Origin: Methylobacterium gregans
GTDB taxonomy: Bacteria > Pseudomonadota > Alphaproteobacteria > Rhizobiales > Beijerinckiaceae
Length of the DNA: 34,617 bases
Reading direction: 5' to 3'
Assembly: GCF_022179245.1 (NCBI RefSeq)
Contig: NZ_BPQM01000048.1
Coordinates: forward strand, 1 to 34,617
Below the pieces are notes generated by a model. It saw nothing but the letters and a program-made list of their open reading frames with translations, was not told the DNA's origin and made no database searches. How positions within the stretch are numbered: position 1 is the stretch's first letter; every line of letters starts with the position of its first letter. Both the position numbers and the translations under genes were made by a program. Positions 23,945 through 32,043 of this stretch are shown here, piece by piece.

Positions 23945-23973
23945 GGCGCGCCCGATCGGATACGGCGCCTCAG
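23941..23973. terminator. Bidirectional hairpin spanning two stop codons
   Basis: CTGAGGCGC (23941-23949) and GCGCCTCAG (23965-23973) are perfect 9-base inverted arms around a 15-base loop. The left arm contains the TGA of the LivF gene, the right arm the stop of the convergent LysR gene. No long T-tract follows, so it may be a weak terminator or an mRNA-end stabiliser for both genes. Confidence 0.6.
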
Positions 23974-24872
23974 GCCCACGCCCCGGACCGTGCGCGCTCG
24001 CGCATGCCCTCGACGAGAAGGCGCAGGGCCGGCATCCGCGCGCGACCCGCATGGTAGAGCAGATGCACCGGAAGGGCCGGCGGCGCGTGGTCGTCCAGCA
24101 CGCTCTCCAGCGTGCCGGCGGCGAGACCCGCTTCCGCCTGATAGCTCAGGACGTTCGCGATCCCGAGCCCGGCGGCTGCGGCGGAGAGCTGGGCGTCGAC
24201 CGCGTTCACCGTCAGCCGCGCCGCGACCGGGATGCCGGCGGCGCGTCGGCCGAAGCGCCACTGGGCGCCGGCCCGGATGTTGTCGCCCGCGATCAGGTCG
24301 TGCCCGGCAAGGTCGCCGGGCGTGGCGGGCCGTCCACGTCTGGCCCAGTAGCCCGGGCTCGCGACGAGGACTTGGCGCACGGCGCCGACGGCGACGGCCC
24401 TGAGGCTGCTGTCCCGCAGCGGCCCGATCCGGACGGCCACGTCGATGCCCTCCTCCACGAGCCGGATGTTCCGGTCGAGCAGCATGAGCCGTGCGGTCAT
24501 CGCCGGGTGCTCGGCGAGGAGCTCGATCACCACGGGCAGGACATGCAGGCGACCGAAGACGACCGGCGCCGTCACGTGCAGCTCGCCGCGCGGGGCTGAT
24601 TGCCCACCCATCGCCGCATGCTCGGCCTCCCGCAGCTGGGCCAGGATTTCGCGGGCCCGCTCCAGCAGGGCCGCGCCCTCCTCCGTCAGCGCCACGCTGC
24701 GGGTCGAGCGGCGGAACAGCGCGACGCCGAGATGGCGTTCGAGTGCCGCGACGGCGCGCGTCACGGCCGGCGGCGACAGGCCGAGATGGCGGCCGGCTGC
24801 GGCGAAGCCGCCCCGCTCGGCAACCGCGACGAAGGTGCTGAGCGCCGCGAACCGGTCCATCGATCGTTCCAT
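23970..24872 (-). CDS. LysR-family transcription regulator
   Basis: This 300-residue regulator has a helix-turn-helix at about 8-65 (AALSTFVAVAERGGFAAAGR; LSPPAVTRAVAALERHLG) and an effector-binding domain from 95 (GELHVTAPVVFGRLHVLPVV). It belongs to the large AaeR/DmlR-like subgroup with the motif FRRSTRSVALTEEG. Start may be ATG 24872 or ATG 24860. It is divergent from the flavoprotein-VOC pair across 67 bases and so probably regulates that pair rather than the ABC operon, towards which it is only convergent. Effector unknown. Confidence 0.9.
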   Translation of the reverse strand: MERSMDRFAALSTFVAVAERGGFAAAGRHLGLSPPAVTRAVAALERHLGVALFRRSTRSVALTEEGAALLERAREILAQLREAEHAAMGGQSAPRGELHVTAPVVFGRLHVLPVVIELLAEHPAMTARLMLLDRNIRLVEEGIDVAVRIGPLRDSSLRAVAVGAVRQVLVASPGYWARRGRPATPGDLAGHDLIAGDNIRAGAQWRFGRRAAGIPVAARLTVNAVDAQLSAAAAGLGIANVLSYQAEAGLAAGTLESVLDDHAPPALPVHLLYHAGRARMPALRLLVEGMRERARSGAWA

Positions 24873-24939
24873 TCAGCGGAATTCTGAAGTCCGATCCTGG
24901 CCTGTTATCGCCGCTGCGTGAAGGGATTAGGTTTCCGCC

Positions 24940-25557
24940 ATGCCCAACGCCTACTTTCACACCCTGTTCGGGGACGCGGCGCGCGCGCTCCAGATCCGTG
25001 CCGGCTCGCGGGCCAGCTATGCCCGTCGGGAGGAGTCCGCGCCGGGCGCACGGGATCCCCTGACGGAGCGGGAACTGAGCTTCCTCGCGGCACGCGACAG
25101 CCTCTACGTCGGCAGCGTCACGTCGGACGGCTGGCCCTACATCCAGCACCGCGGCGGCCCGCCCGGTTTCGTGCAATCCCTCGGCGACAACCGCATCGGC
25201 TTCGCCGACTACCCCGGCAACCGCCAGTTCATCTCGCGTGGCAACCTGAGCGAGGACGGGCGCGTGGCCCTCTTCGCCATGGACTACGCGGCGCGGCGGC
25301 GCCTCAAGCTCATCGGCCGGGCCCGCATCGTCACGACCGGTGACGATCCCGCTCTCGTCGCGCGGGTCTCGCATCCGGCGGCTCCGCGGGCCGAGGCCGC
25401 CTTCCTGATCGATGTCGCGGGCTTCGACTGGAACTGCCCCCAGTTCATCGAGCCGCGCTTCACGCGCGCCGACATCGCGCGGGAAGTCGGCCCGCTGCTC
25501 GCCGAGAACGCCAGCCTTCGCGCCGAACTCGCGCGCCTCAAGGGAGAAGCCGCATGA
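24940..25557 (+). CDS. Pyridoxamine 5'-phosphate oxidase-family flavoprotein
   Basis: This 205-residue protein has an FMN-binding split-barrel fold, recognisable by LSFLAARDSLYVGSVTSDGW, PYIQHRGGPPGFV, FADYPGNRQFISRGNL and VALFAMDYAARRRLKLIGRA. The C-terminal helix (LLAENASLRAELARLKGE) looks like a short coiled coil. Members are general FMN- or F420-dependent oxidoreductases; this version is not the vitamin B6 enzyme itself. It is divergent from a LysR gene and overlaps the following VOC gene by ATGA, so the two proteins are co-expressed. Substrate unknown. Confidence 0.88.
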   Translation: MPNAYFHTLFGDAARALQIRAGSRASYARREESAPGARDPLTERELSFLAARDSLYVGSVTSDGWPYIQHRGGPPGFVQSLGDNRIGFADYPGNRQFISRGNLSEDGRVALFAMDYAARRRLKLIGRARIVTTGDDPALVARVSHPAAPRAEAAFLIDVAGFDWNCPQFIEPRFTRADIAREVGPLLAENASLRAELARLKGEAA

Positions 25558-25988
25558 CGAACGCTATGCCGAACGCCGTGCCGAACGCCGTGACGCGAGG
25601 GGTCCACCATGTCGGCCTCGCGGTGCCCGACCTGCCCGCGGCCGAACACTTCTTCGTGGAGGCGCTCGGCTGGTCCGTGGTCGGCGGCGTGCCGTCCTAC
25701 CCGGCCGTCTTCGTCTCCGACGGCGCGACGATGGTGACGCTGTGGCGGGTCGCCGATCCCGGGGGCGCGGCGCCCTTCGACCGCCGCGCCCATGTCGGTC
25801 TACATCATCTCGCTCTCGGCGTTGCCGACCACGCCGCGCTGGCACTGGCCTACGAACGTGTCCGAGCGCATCCCGGCGTCATGATCGAGTTCGCGCCAGG
25901 TCCGATGCGGGAAGGCTCGTCTACGCATCATTTCATCTGCGCCATGCCGGGCGGGATCCGTCTCGAATTCGCGACCGTCTCGGGATGA
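25554..25988 (+). CDS. VOC (glyoxalase/dioxygenase) superfamily protein
   Basis: This 144-residue protein has two beta-alpha-beta-beta-beta halves: VHHVGLAVPDLPAAEHFFVEALGW and GLHHLALGVADHAALALAYE. Potential metal ligands are the His in each VHHVGL/GLHHLAL strand and Glu in IRLEFA. It could be a glyoxalase-like isomerase, extradiol dioxygenase-like or resistance protein; the reaction is unknown. Translation is coupled (ATGA) to the upstream flavoprotein. The first 13 residues contain a repeated NAVPNAV from a 12-base tandem repeat, so the true start may be ATG 25566 with the repeat a recent expansion. Confidence 0.87.
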   Translation: MTNAMPNAVPNAVTRGVHHVGLAVPDLPAAEHFFVEALGWSVVGGVPSYPAVFVSDGATMVTLWRVADPGGAAPFDRRAHVGLHHLALGVADHAALALAYERVRAHPGVMIEFAPGPMREGSSTHHFICAMPGGIRLEFATVSG

Positions 25989-26055
25989 CCGGCACCGGCG
26001 CGTGCAGCAGGCACGAAGCACGGTGCCGGTCGGCGCGACGAACGGGCGGCATGCG

Positions 26056-26197
26056 GCCTCTCGATGCCGCTTTCAACTGCATGGGAAGGCGACGCAGCGG
26101 ATTGCGGCAGCCTTTCTACATGATCTGGTCGCCGCCGTGCCATACACGATCCACACAGTGCTGACGGGTAACGGCATCCAGTTCGCCGACAACCACC
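26056..26197 (+). pseudogene. IS481-family transposase fragment
   Basis: About 45 residues of an integrase-core (DDE) transposase: FQLHGKATQRIAAAFLHDL and VPYTIHTVLTGNGIQFADN. IS481 members normally read HTVLTDNGIQF, with the Asp catalytic; here it is Gly. No start, no inverted repeats and no remainder are found; the fragment ends where a GH15 gene piece begins on the other strand. A dead relic. Confidence 0.65.
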
Positions 26198-26323
26198 GGG
26201 CGAACACGCTGAGTGGGTCGAAGCGCGGGTAGCAGAAGAAGTCGATGGTGCCGTTGGCGCACACCAGGGCGGTCGTGCGCAGGTTGCCGATGAGGCCGTG
26301 CCCCTCGATGTCCGCGTAGCCAT
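26198..26323 (-). pseudogene. N-terminal fragment of a GH15 glucoamylase/trehalase-like enzyme
   Basis: ADIEGHGLIGNLRTTALVC followed by NGTIDFFCYPRFDPLSVFA is the N-terminal signature of GH15-type glucoamylase or trehalase proteins, which are normally about 600 residues. GAGAGG lies five bases before ATG 26323, probably the native start, but the ATG is one base out of frame with the homologous text, so codons 2-3 have lost a base. Sequence then breaks into the IS481 relic. Non-functional. Confidence 0.6.
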
Positions 26324-26350
26324 GGTCACCTCTCGGATTCGCTGAAGTGA

Positions 26351-26566
26351 CAACGCCTGGACAGCACTCAACTCTCAACTCGTGAGCGCGAAGTGCTTGA
26401 GGGCGTGCTTGGCGGAGGCACCAACAAGCTTATCGCCAAGAGGATGGGGATCAGTCCGCGCACGGTCGACGTTCGTCGTGAGCGCTTGATGGAGCGGCCC
26501 GGCGCCGAGACGCCGTCCCAGCTTTTGAAGATAGCTGCAACTGCCGGATTGAAGCCGTCAGATTGA
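26351..26566 (+). pseudogene. C-terminal LuxR/FixJ-type DNA-binding domain fragment
   Basis: The frame opens after a stop and reads LSTREREVLEGVLGGGTNK, then IAKRMGISPRTVDVRRERL and LLKIAATAGLKPSD before a natural stop. This is the LuxR-type helix-turn-helix of a FixJ-like response regulator. The receiver domain that should precede it is missing and there is no start codon at the boundary. A truncated two-component regulator. The 265 bases after it hold nothing recognisable. Confidence 0.65.
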
Positions 26567-26831
26567 CGTGCCCGCCTGATCGCCCTGCGAGGCGTCAGAG
26601 ATCCAGCGGATGACGTCGGCGCTGCGCGAAGCTTGCCGGCTCCCGCAGACAACGGGAACATCCTTAGGGACACCCCTTATCAAACCAAGCGACTCCAGCC
26701 GACGTTCTTCAACGGCAAGGTGGTTACCAAGGTGGTTGCGCTGTTCGGAGTCGTTCGCTCCGCATCCCAACACGCCGCCTGACCATCACGCGAGTCCGCA
26801 CGTCGCAGCAATCTGACCAACGGGGTGACCC

Positions 26832-27539
26832 ATGGCTGATCGATACGGCAACGTGAGAACGCGCGACCCAAAGGAGCATTATCGCGTTTCGGCCGGCTCG
26901 CGTGAGCACTCGGGGTCCGGCTTCGGCGGAGTCGGATGGGCGCTGGCGAGTGCAGCTGGCGTGGCTGCTCTTGCCGTCCTCGGCGCCCAGCAGCTCGCCA
27001 AGCCAAGTCGAGGGCGCACGAGAGAGACCGAAGCTGCAAACGGCTGGAGCGAGGAGCCCGAGGTCGAGTATTCCATCACCATCGAGCGCCCCGCCGACGA
27101 ACTCTATCGGGCTTGGCGAGATCCGGCGACCCTGCCGTGCATCATGGCGTTCTTGGCCGAGATTCGCCCCACCGGAGACGGACAGAGCGAGTGGCGCGCC
27201 GACGGCCCGCTCGGCCAAAGCCGGGCCTGGGTCATGCAGATCAGTGAAGAGCGGCCTGACGAGTTGATCCGCGCAAGCTCGGGCGGCGCTGGCGCACTTG
27301 TCACCGAGTGCGAGGTCCGCTTCCGCGCGGCGCCCGGTGGTCGTGGCACGATCACCACGTTGCGCGTCCACTTCGATCCGCCCGGGGGCATGCTCGGCGA
27401 CGTGGCCGCCCGCTTCTTCGATGGCGTCGTGCCGAAAGAGCTCGCGTCGAAAGCGCTGCACTTCTTCAAGAGCCTCGTCCTGACAGGTGAGATTCCCACC
27501 ACCGATCGTCAGCCGGCGGCCCGGCACGATTCCCGCTGA
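26832..27539 (+). CDS. SRPBCC-fold protein with N-terminal membrane segment
   Basis: This 235-residue protein has a hydrophilic N-terminus, one Ala/Gly/Val-rich helix (about 33-55) that could anchor it in the membrane, and an SRPBCC (polyketide cyclase/START-like) domain from about 78: EYSITIERPADELYRAWRDP, ASSGGAGALVTECEVRF. GGGGTG precedes the ATG. It lies 12 bases upstream of a zinc alcohol dehydrogenase, a pair often seen together in rhizobia and methylobacteria. A lipid- or hydrophobic-ligand-binding role is general for the fold; the ligand is unknown. Confidence 0.85.
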   Translation: MADRYGNVRTRDPKEHYRVSAGSREHSGSGFGGVGWALASAAGVAALAVLGAQQLAKPSRGRTRETEAANGWSEEPEVEYSITIERPADELYRAWRDPATLPCIMAFLAEIRPTGDGQSEWRADGPLGQSRAWVMQISEERPDELIRASSGGAGALVTECEVRFRAAPGGRGTITTLRVHFDPPGGMLGDVAARFFDGVVPKELASKALHFFKSLVLTGEIPTTDRQPAARHDSR

Positions 27540-27551
27540 GGAGCCTAGGTC

Positions 27552-28721
27552 ATGCGCGCGCTCTACTGGAACGGCGTCAACGACCTGCGCGTCGGAAGCG
27601 TCAAGGATCCCGAGATCGTCAACCCTCGCGACGCCATCCTGAAGATCAGGTTATCGACCACCTGCGGCTCGGACCTGCATTTCATCGACGGCTACATCCC
27701 GACCATGAAGGCCGGCGACGTGATCGGCCACGAATTCATGGGCGAGGTCGTCGAGGTCGGGCCGGAGGTGAAACAGGTGAAGAAAGGCGACCGGGTCGTC
27801 GTCCCCTCGTTCATTGCCTGCGGTCAGTGCTGGTATTGCCAGCAGAAGCTCTTCTCGCTGTGCGACTGTACCCACCCGAAGCCGGAACTGCAGGAGCCGC
27901 TGCTCGGCTATCCAACCGCCGGCATCTACGGCTACACGCATGCCTTCGGCGGGTATGCGGGGTCGCACGCCGAGTATATCCGCGTGCCTCATGTCGACGT
28001 GGACTGCTTCAAAGTGCCCGACGGCGTCGCGGACGAGACGGCTTTGTTCCTCTCCGATGCCGCACCGACGGGCTACATGGGCGCCGACTTCTGCGGCATC
28101 CAGCCGGGCGACACGGTCGCGGTGTGGGGCTGCGGCGGCGTGGGCCTGATGGCGCAGCAGAGCGCGCGGCTGATGGGTGCCGAGCGGGTGATCGCGATCG
28201 ACCGTTTCCCCGAGCGGCTGCGGATGGCGCGCGAGCACGCCGGCTCCGAGACGATCGACTACACACAAGCGCACAGCGTCCTGGAAGCCTTAAAGGAGAT
28301 GACGGGCGGGCGCGGGCCAGACGCCTGCATCGACGCTGTCGGGATGGAGGCGCACGGCACCGGATCCCAATACGCCTACGACCGGGTGAAGCAGGCCTTG
28401 CGGCTGGAGACGGACCGCGCCCAGGCGCTCCGCGAGGCCGTCATGGCCTGCCGCAAGGGCGGCACGCTTTCGGTGCTCGGCGTCTACGGGCTGATCGACA
28501 AGTTCCCGATGGGCGTCATCATGAACAAGGGCATGACAGTGCGTACCGCCCAGCAGCACGGGCAGGCCTACATGGATCGGCTGCTCGCGCATGCGGAGAG
28601 GGGCGAGCTCAACCCGGCCTACCTCGCCACCCACCGCTTCTCGCTCGAGGACGGACCGCGCGGCTACGACATGTTCAAGCACAAGACGGACGGCTGCGTG
28701 CGCGCGGTATTCGCGCCGTAG
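27552..28721 (+). CDS. Zinc-dependent alcohol/formaldehyde dehydrogenase-like enzyme
   Basis: This 389-residue medium-chain dehydrogenase acts in the cytoplasm. Catalytic zinc ligands are Cys38 (TTCGSD) and His60-Glu61 (GHEFMGE). The structural zinc lobe has Cys90, 93, 96 and 104 (CGQCWYC, LFSLCD). The Rossmann motif is VWGCGGVGL. The length and insert around YGYTHAFGGYAGSHAEYIRVP match the glutathione-independent formaldehyde dehydrogenase/dismutase-like branch, so small aldehydes or alcohols are likely substrates. Twelve bases separate it from the SRPBCC gene; co-transcription is likely. Exact substrate not deducible. Confidence 0.92.
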   Translation: MRALYWNGVNDLRVGSVKDPEIVNPRDAILKIRLSTTCGSDLHFIDGYIPTMKAGDVIGHEFMGEVVEVGPEVKQVKKGDRVVVPSFIACGQCWYCQQKLFSLCDCTHPKPELQEPLLGYPTAGIYGYTHAFGGYAGSHAEYIRVPHVDVDCFKVPDGVADETALFLSDAAPTGYMGADFCGIQPGDTVAVWGCGGVGLMAQQSARLMGAERVIAIDRFPERLRMAREHAGSETIDYTQAHSVLEALKEMTGGRGPDACIDAVGMEAHGTGSQYAYDRVKQALRLETDRAQALREAVMACRKGGTLSVLGVYGLIDKFPMGVIMNKGMTVRTAQQHGQAYMDRLLAHAERGELNPAYLATHRFSLEDGPRGYDMFKHKTDGCVRAVFAP

Positions 28722-28819
28722 CAGCTGCCGCCCGTCGCAAGCCTGCCCATGCCAATGGGGGGTGACCATGGCCAACTTCGCGGCCGCTGCATCCACCGCC
28801 CTCGCGCATCAAGGATGCC

Positions 28820-29133
28820 ATGCTGATCTACGACTACGCGTGCGGAGGTTGCGGCCCATGTCGCAGTTCCAGGACCCGTGCGCCTGCCCGGAATGCGGGG
28901 CCGGGGCGTCGCGAACGCTGCTCAGAGCGCCCGCCATCACCGGCATGGCCCCGACCCGGCGCACCGCCCTCCCCTCGAACGAACATGATGTCAGCAGCCA
29001 ACGTGCCACAAAGGCGCGCCATCCCACCGGCTGCGGCTGTTGCGTGCGCCGGTGGCCGATCCCGAGCGCACTGTCCTTGAGCGGCGGCCACGTCTTCTCC
29101 TCGAACAGCCCGGTGCGTCTGAGCGGGCAGTGA
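28820..29133 (+). pseudogene. FmdB-type zinc-ribbon protein, frameshifted
   Basis: The gene starts MLIYDYACGGCG, the FmdB N-terminus with the first CxxC. It continues one frame over as RPMSQFQDPCACPECGAGAS, bearing the second Cys pair, and RTLLRAPAITGM. The break is at a TGCGG motif near 28853-28857. In intact relatives about six more residues stand between, so loss of 19 bases between two TGCGG repeats would explain the shift. The tail GCGCC survives. FmdB proteins are small putative regulators linked to amide metabolism. Probably inactive here. Confidence 0.6.
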
Positions 29134-29196
29134 GCACCATCCCACAAGAGCCGCTTCCATCGAAGAACCCAATCCTTGTCGAACGGAGGCACGAAC

Positions 29197-29772
29197 ATGG
29201 CTTCTGTAACCCTCAATGGCCTGAACGTCGCGATTCTGGTGACGGACGGTTTCGAGCAGGTCGAGATGACCGAGCCGCGCAACGCGCTCGACGCGTCAGG
29301 CGCCGAGACCCAGCTCGTGTCGCCTAAGGACGGCCAAGTGAAGGCCTGGAAGTTCACAGAATGGGGCGACACGTTCCCGGTGGACATGCCACTCGACAGT
29401 GCCCGGCCCGAAAATTTCGACGCTCTCCTACTGCCGGGCGGCGTCATCAACCCCGACAAGCTCCGTACGCTGCCCGACGCGGTCGCGTTCGTGAAGGCCT
29501 TCTTCGACGCTGGCAAGCCCGTGGCCTCGATCTGCCACGGCCCTTGGACCATCATCGAGGCGGGTGCCGCCCGCGGACGGCGCCTGACCTCCTGGCCGTC
29601 GCTGAAGACCGACCTCAAGAACGCCGGGGCAGAGTGGGTCGATCAACAGGTCGGCGTCGATCAGGGCCTAGCCACGAGCCGCCAGCCCGACGACATCCCA
29701 GCCTTCAACCCGGAGGTGCTCAACCTGTTCGCGAGCGCACGCAGGCAATTGCGACAGACAGCGGCCGAGTGA
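29197..29772 (+). CDS. PfpI-type DJ-1 superfamily protein (stress/deglycase-like)
   Basis: This 191-residue cytoplasmic protein has ILVTDGFEQVEM with the conserved Glu, LLPGGVINPDKLR, and the nucleophile elbow ICHGPW with Cys113 followed by His114. These are hallmarks of the PfpI/YhbO group, which includes reported proteases, glyoxalase-like deglycases and stress proteins. GGAGG eight bases upstream fixes ATG 29197 over an earlier in-frame ATG. It precedes an aldo/keto reductase on the same strand (59-base gap), suggesting an aldehyde-stress unit with the dehydrogenase upstream. Confidence 0.9.
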   Translation: MASVTLNGLNVAILVTDGFEQVEMTEPRNALDASGAETQLVSPKDGQVKAWKFTEWGDTFPVDMPLDSARPENFDALLLPGGVINPDKLRTLPDAVAFVKAFFDAGKPVASICHGPWTIIEAGAARGRRLTSWPSLKTDLKNAGAEWVDQQVGVDQGLATSRQPDDIPAFNPEVLNLFASARRQLRQTAAE

Positions 29773-29831
29773 GATCCGCTGACCCAGCCGGCGCTGCGAA
29801 GCGCGCGCCTTCTTCGCCAGGAGAGGAGAGC

Positions 29832-30671
29832 ATGGAACGACGCTCATTCGGTCCTGTACCGCGCGAGGTTGCGGTGATCGGCCAGGGAACTTGGTACATC
29901 GACGACGCGCACCGGCCGACCGCGGTCGCTGGCCTGCGCCGCGGCCTTGATCTCGGCATGACCCACATCGACACCGCCGAGATGTACGGCGACGCCGAGA
30001 CCGTCGTTGGCGAGGCGATCACCGGACGGCGCGACGAGCTTTTCCTTGTCTCCAAGGTCCTTCCCAACAACGCCTCGCGTGCCGGAACCGTGGCGGCTTG
30101 CGAGCGCTCGCTCGCGCGCCTGCGCACCGACAGACTGGACTGCTACCTCCTGCACTGGCCTGGCTCGCACCCGCTCGATGACACCTTTGCCGGCTTCGAG
30201 CGGCTCCGCGAGCAGGGCAAGATCCTGTCTTGGGGGGTTAGCAACTTCGACGTCGCCGATCTCGACGTCGCGTGGAAAGCTGGGGGCGAGGGCCGCATCG
30301 CTTGCAACCAGGTACTCTACCACCTTGAGGAGCGCGCGATCGAGCACGCCGTAGCGCCCTGGTGTGAGGAGCATGGGATCGCCGTAGTCGCCTACAGCCC
30401 ATTCGGCCATGGCAGCTTCCCCGGCCCGCGCACGCCGGGCGGCCACGTTTTGGAGGACATCGCATCAAACCACGGCGCGACCGCGCGCCAAGTGGCGCTC
30501 CGCTTCCTGGTGCGGCGGTCGTCTTCCTTCACGATCCCCAAGGCGTCGAGCCCCGAGCACGCCGCCGACAACGCGGGCGCCGGCGCGCTCTCCCTAACGG
30601 AAGCCGAGCTCGCCCGGCTTGACACGGCGTTCCCACTTGGTCCGCGGCCGCGTCGGCTTCCCATGCTGTAG
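29832..30671 (+). CDS. Aldo/keto reductase
   Basis: This 279-residue TIM-barrel oxidoreductase reduces aldehydes or ketones with NADPH. The catalytic tetrad is intact: Asp47 and Tyr52 (HIDTAEMYG), Lys75 (LVSKVLP), His108 (YLLHW). WGVSNFDVADL and the C-terminal FTIPKASSPEHAADN (coenzyme-binding) complete the family signature. GGAGAG before the ATG is a good ribosome site. It follows the PfpI gene and probably belongs with it in a small detoxification operon. The substrate is not deducible. Confidence 0.92.
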   Translation: MERRSFGPVPREVAVIGQGTWYIDDAHRPTAVAGLRRGLDLGMTHIDTAEMYGDAETVVGEAITGRRDELFLVSKVLPNNASRAGTVAACERSLARLRTDRLDCYLLHWPGSHPLDDTFAGFERLREQGKILSWGVSNFDVADLDVAWKAGGEGRIACNQVLYHLEERAIEHAVAPWCEEHGIAVVAYSPFGHGSFPGPRTPGGHVLEDIASNHGATARQVALRFLVRRSSSFTIPKASSPEHAADNAGAGALSLTEAELARLDTAFPLGPRPRRLPML

Positions 30672-30917
30672 GCCAGTGATGCTCGCTTGGCCAGAGCAGG
30701 CGTCGCCGTGCTGTGCCCCCGTGGCATGGTGCCGTGCAGTCACGCCGCTCCGCACCGCAACGCTGCCGCCCACTCGGGACTGACCGCCAAAGCACGGTGG
30801 ACTTCATCAGAAGAGGCGATGGTGAGATGGCCAGCAACGTATCGCGGGGAACCACAGGCATGTCAGGTCATATCGCCCCCCTTCCCCACTACGCTTGACT
30901 CTGGGAAAGCAGAAACA
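30672..30917. other. Gap without a recognisable gene
   Basis: Between the aldo/keto reductase stop and the barrel gene's terminator. Frames on both strands read as short Arg/Ser-rich text. No terminator for the reductase was found, and nothing else is recognised. Confidence 0.5.
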
Positions 30918-30940
30918 CCCTGGGAACCGAATCCCCAGGG
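30905..30940 (-). terminator. Intrinsic terminator of the outer-membrane protein gene
   Basis: A 7-bp stem, CCCTGGG (30918-30924) with CCCAGGG (30934-30940), is followed on the minus strand by a T-rich run (TGTTTCTGCTTT). It lies about 60 bases past the stop codon of the barrel gene, the standard layout of a Rho-independent terminator. Confidence 0.75.
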
Positions 30941-31001
30941 CGTTCCTTGGCTCAGCAGGCCAGTTTGATCGGGCTGGGGATGCTCGAGCCAACCAGTCGG
31001 C

Positions 31002-31835
31002 TCAATATGAGCCGAATTTGTAGTTTACGCCGGCGCGAACGACGGCAAATTCGTCGTCGCGTTGACCGACGGCATTGAAGACGACTGGGGTGTTGGTCGC
31101 GTTGCTGATGATAAAGGCGCCCTGGCCACGGGTCCCGCGGTCGAGGCTTACATACAGACCCTCGATCTTGAATGTCACAGCCGACGAGCGGAAGAAGTTC
31201 AGAAACGAGTCGTTCGCCAGCGCCCACTCGACGCCACCACCAGCTGCCCAGCCAGTACGAAAATCGTCGTTTCCGTTGAAGCCGCCAAAGGAGCGATCCG
31301 TGCTACCCGAACCGTAGGCGAAGCCACCGGTGCCGTACACAAGGATGCGATCGAAGGCGTAGCCGAGGCGGCCGCGCACGGTGCCGAAGAAGTCGAGGCT
31401 CGACAGGCCCCGCGGGTCGACCACCGAGAAGCCAGCAGCGAGCGGACCGCCGGTAATTACCGCGGCGCGGCGATCCCGACCGAAATCGAGGTACTGCGCA
31501 TCGGCCTCGATGCCGAACACGACGCCCGAGCCGGGGGTAAGCTGCCAATTATAGCCGATCTGACCGCCGCCGGTGAAACCGTCCTGGCTGTCGTTGCGGA
31601 ACGTGGCAATTGTGCCGGCCGGCGCGAAAGGAGGACCGATGACGAAGGCGTTGCCCTGCTGGCGGCCCGTGTCGAAGGCGTAGCCGACGTTGAAGCCGGC
31701 GTAGAAGCCTGTCCAGGTGAAGACTGGAACCGGGGTGAAGACCGGCGGGGGCTCGGCACGCCGCGGAAGATCGGCAGCAGCAGCGACGGCAGTCATGCCG
31801 GCGAGAACGGTTGATGCAAGAAGAAGCTTTCTCAT
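31002..31835 (-). CDS. Outer-membrane beta-barrel protein, Omp25/31 type
   Basis: This 277-residue protein has a Sec signal peptide (MRKLLLASTVLAGMTAVAAA, cleavage before ADLP) and a Pro-rich spacer. It then has WTGFYAGFNVGYAF, the start of an eight-stranded barrel of the Hyphomicrobiales Omp25/Omp31 family, and GQIGYNWQL, GTVRGRLGYAF, LVYGTGGFAYG and a final strand AVVRAGVNYKFGSY. It resides in the outer membrane; the family gives structural or porin-like roles. It is a single gene with an AT-rich leader and its own terminator, suggesting strong, independent expression. Confidence 0.93.
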   Translation of the reverse strand: MRKLLLASTVLAGMTAVAAAADLPRRAEPPPVFTPVPVFTWTGFYAGFNVGYAFDTGRQQGNAFVIGPPFAPAGTIATFRNDSQDGFTGGGQIGYNWQLTPGSGVVFGIEADAQYLDFGRDRRAAVITGGPLAAGFSVVDPRGLSSLDFFGTVRGRLGYAFDRILVYGTGGFAYGSGSTDRSFGGFNGNDDFRTGWAAGGGVEWALANDSFLNFFRSSAVTFKIEGLYVSLDRGTRGQGAFIISNATNTPVVFNAVGQRDDEFAVVRAGVNYKFGSY

Positions 31836-32035
31836 GATTCTGATCCCACACTCCCATCACCGGGATGGCGCGAACAGCCAAGACAAAAGCAGCGTGCCTC
31901 GATAGTGCAGCAAAACAACACAGTGAATTATCAGCAAAATTGTGGCAGATATTTGATTCACATATGAGAGTTATGGCGCTTGCATCAACCCCATCAGCTA
32001 GAGAACTTAATTTTTGCTATATGCGACGGGCCGCT
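31836..32035 (-). promoter_or_regulatory. AT-rich leader/promoter region of the barrel gene
   Basis: This 200-base stretch is visibly richer in A+T than the rest of the window, especially 31900-32015, and sits directly upstream of the barrel gene and against the end of an IS5 relic. A promoter here is expected, but I could not choose one -35/-10 pair with confidence. No coding frame is recognised. Confidence 0.45.
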
Positions 32036-32043
32036 AGAGGCTG

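Noticed and set aside
31062..31814. Plus-strand frame opposite the outer-membrane barrel
   Set aside because: The minus strand has a signal peptide, barrel motifs and a terminator; the plus frame has none.
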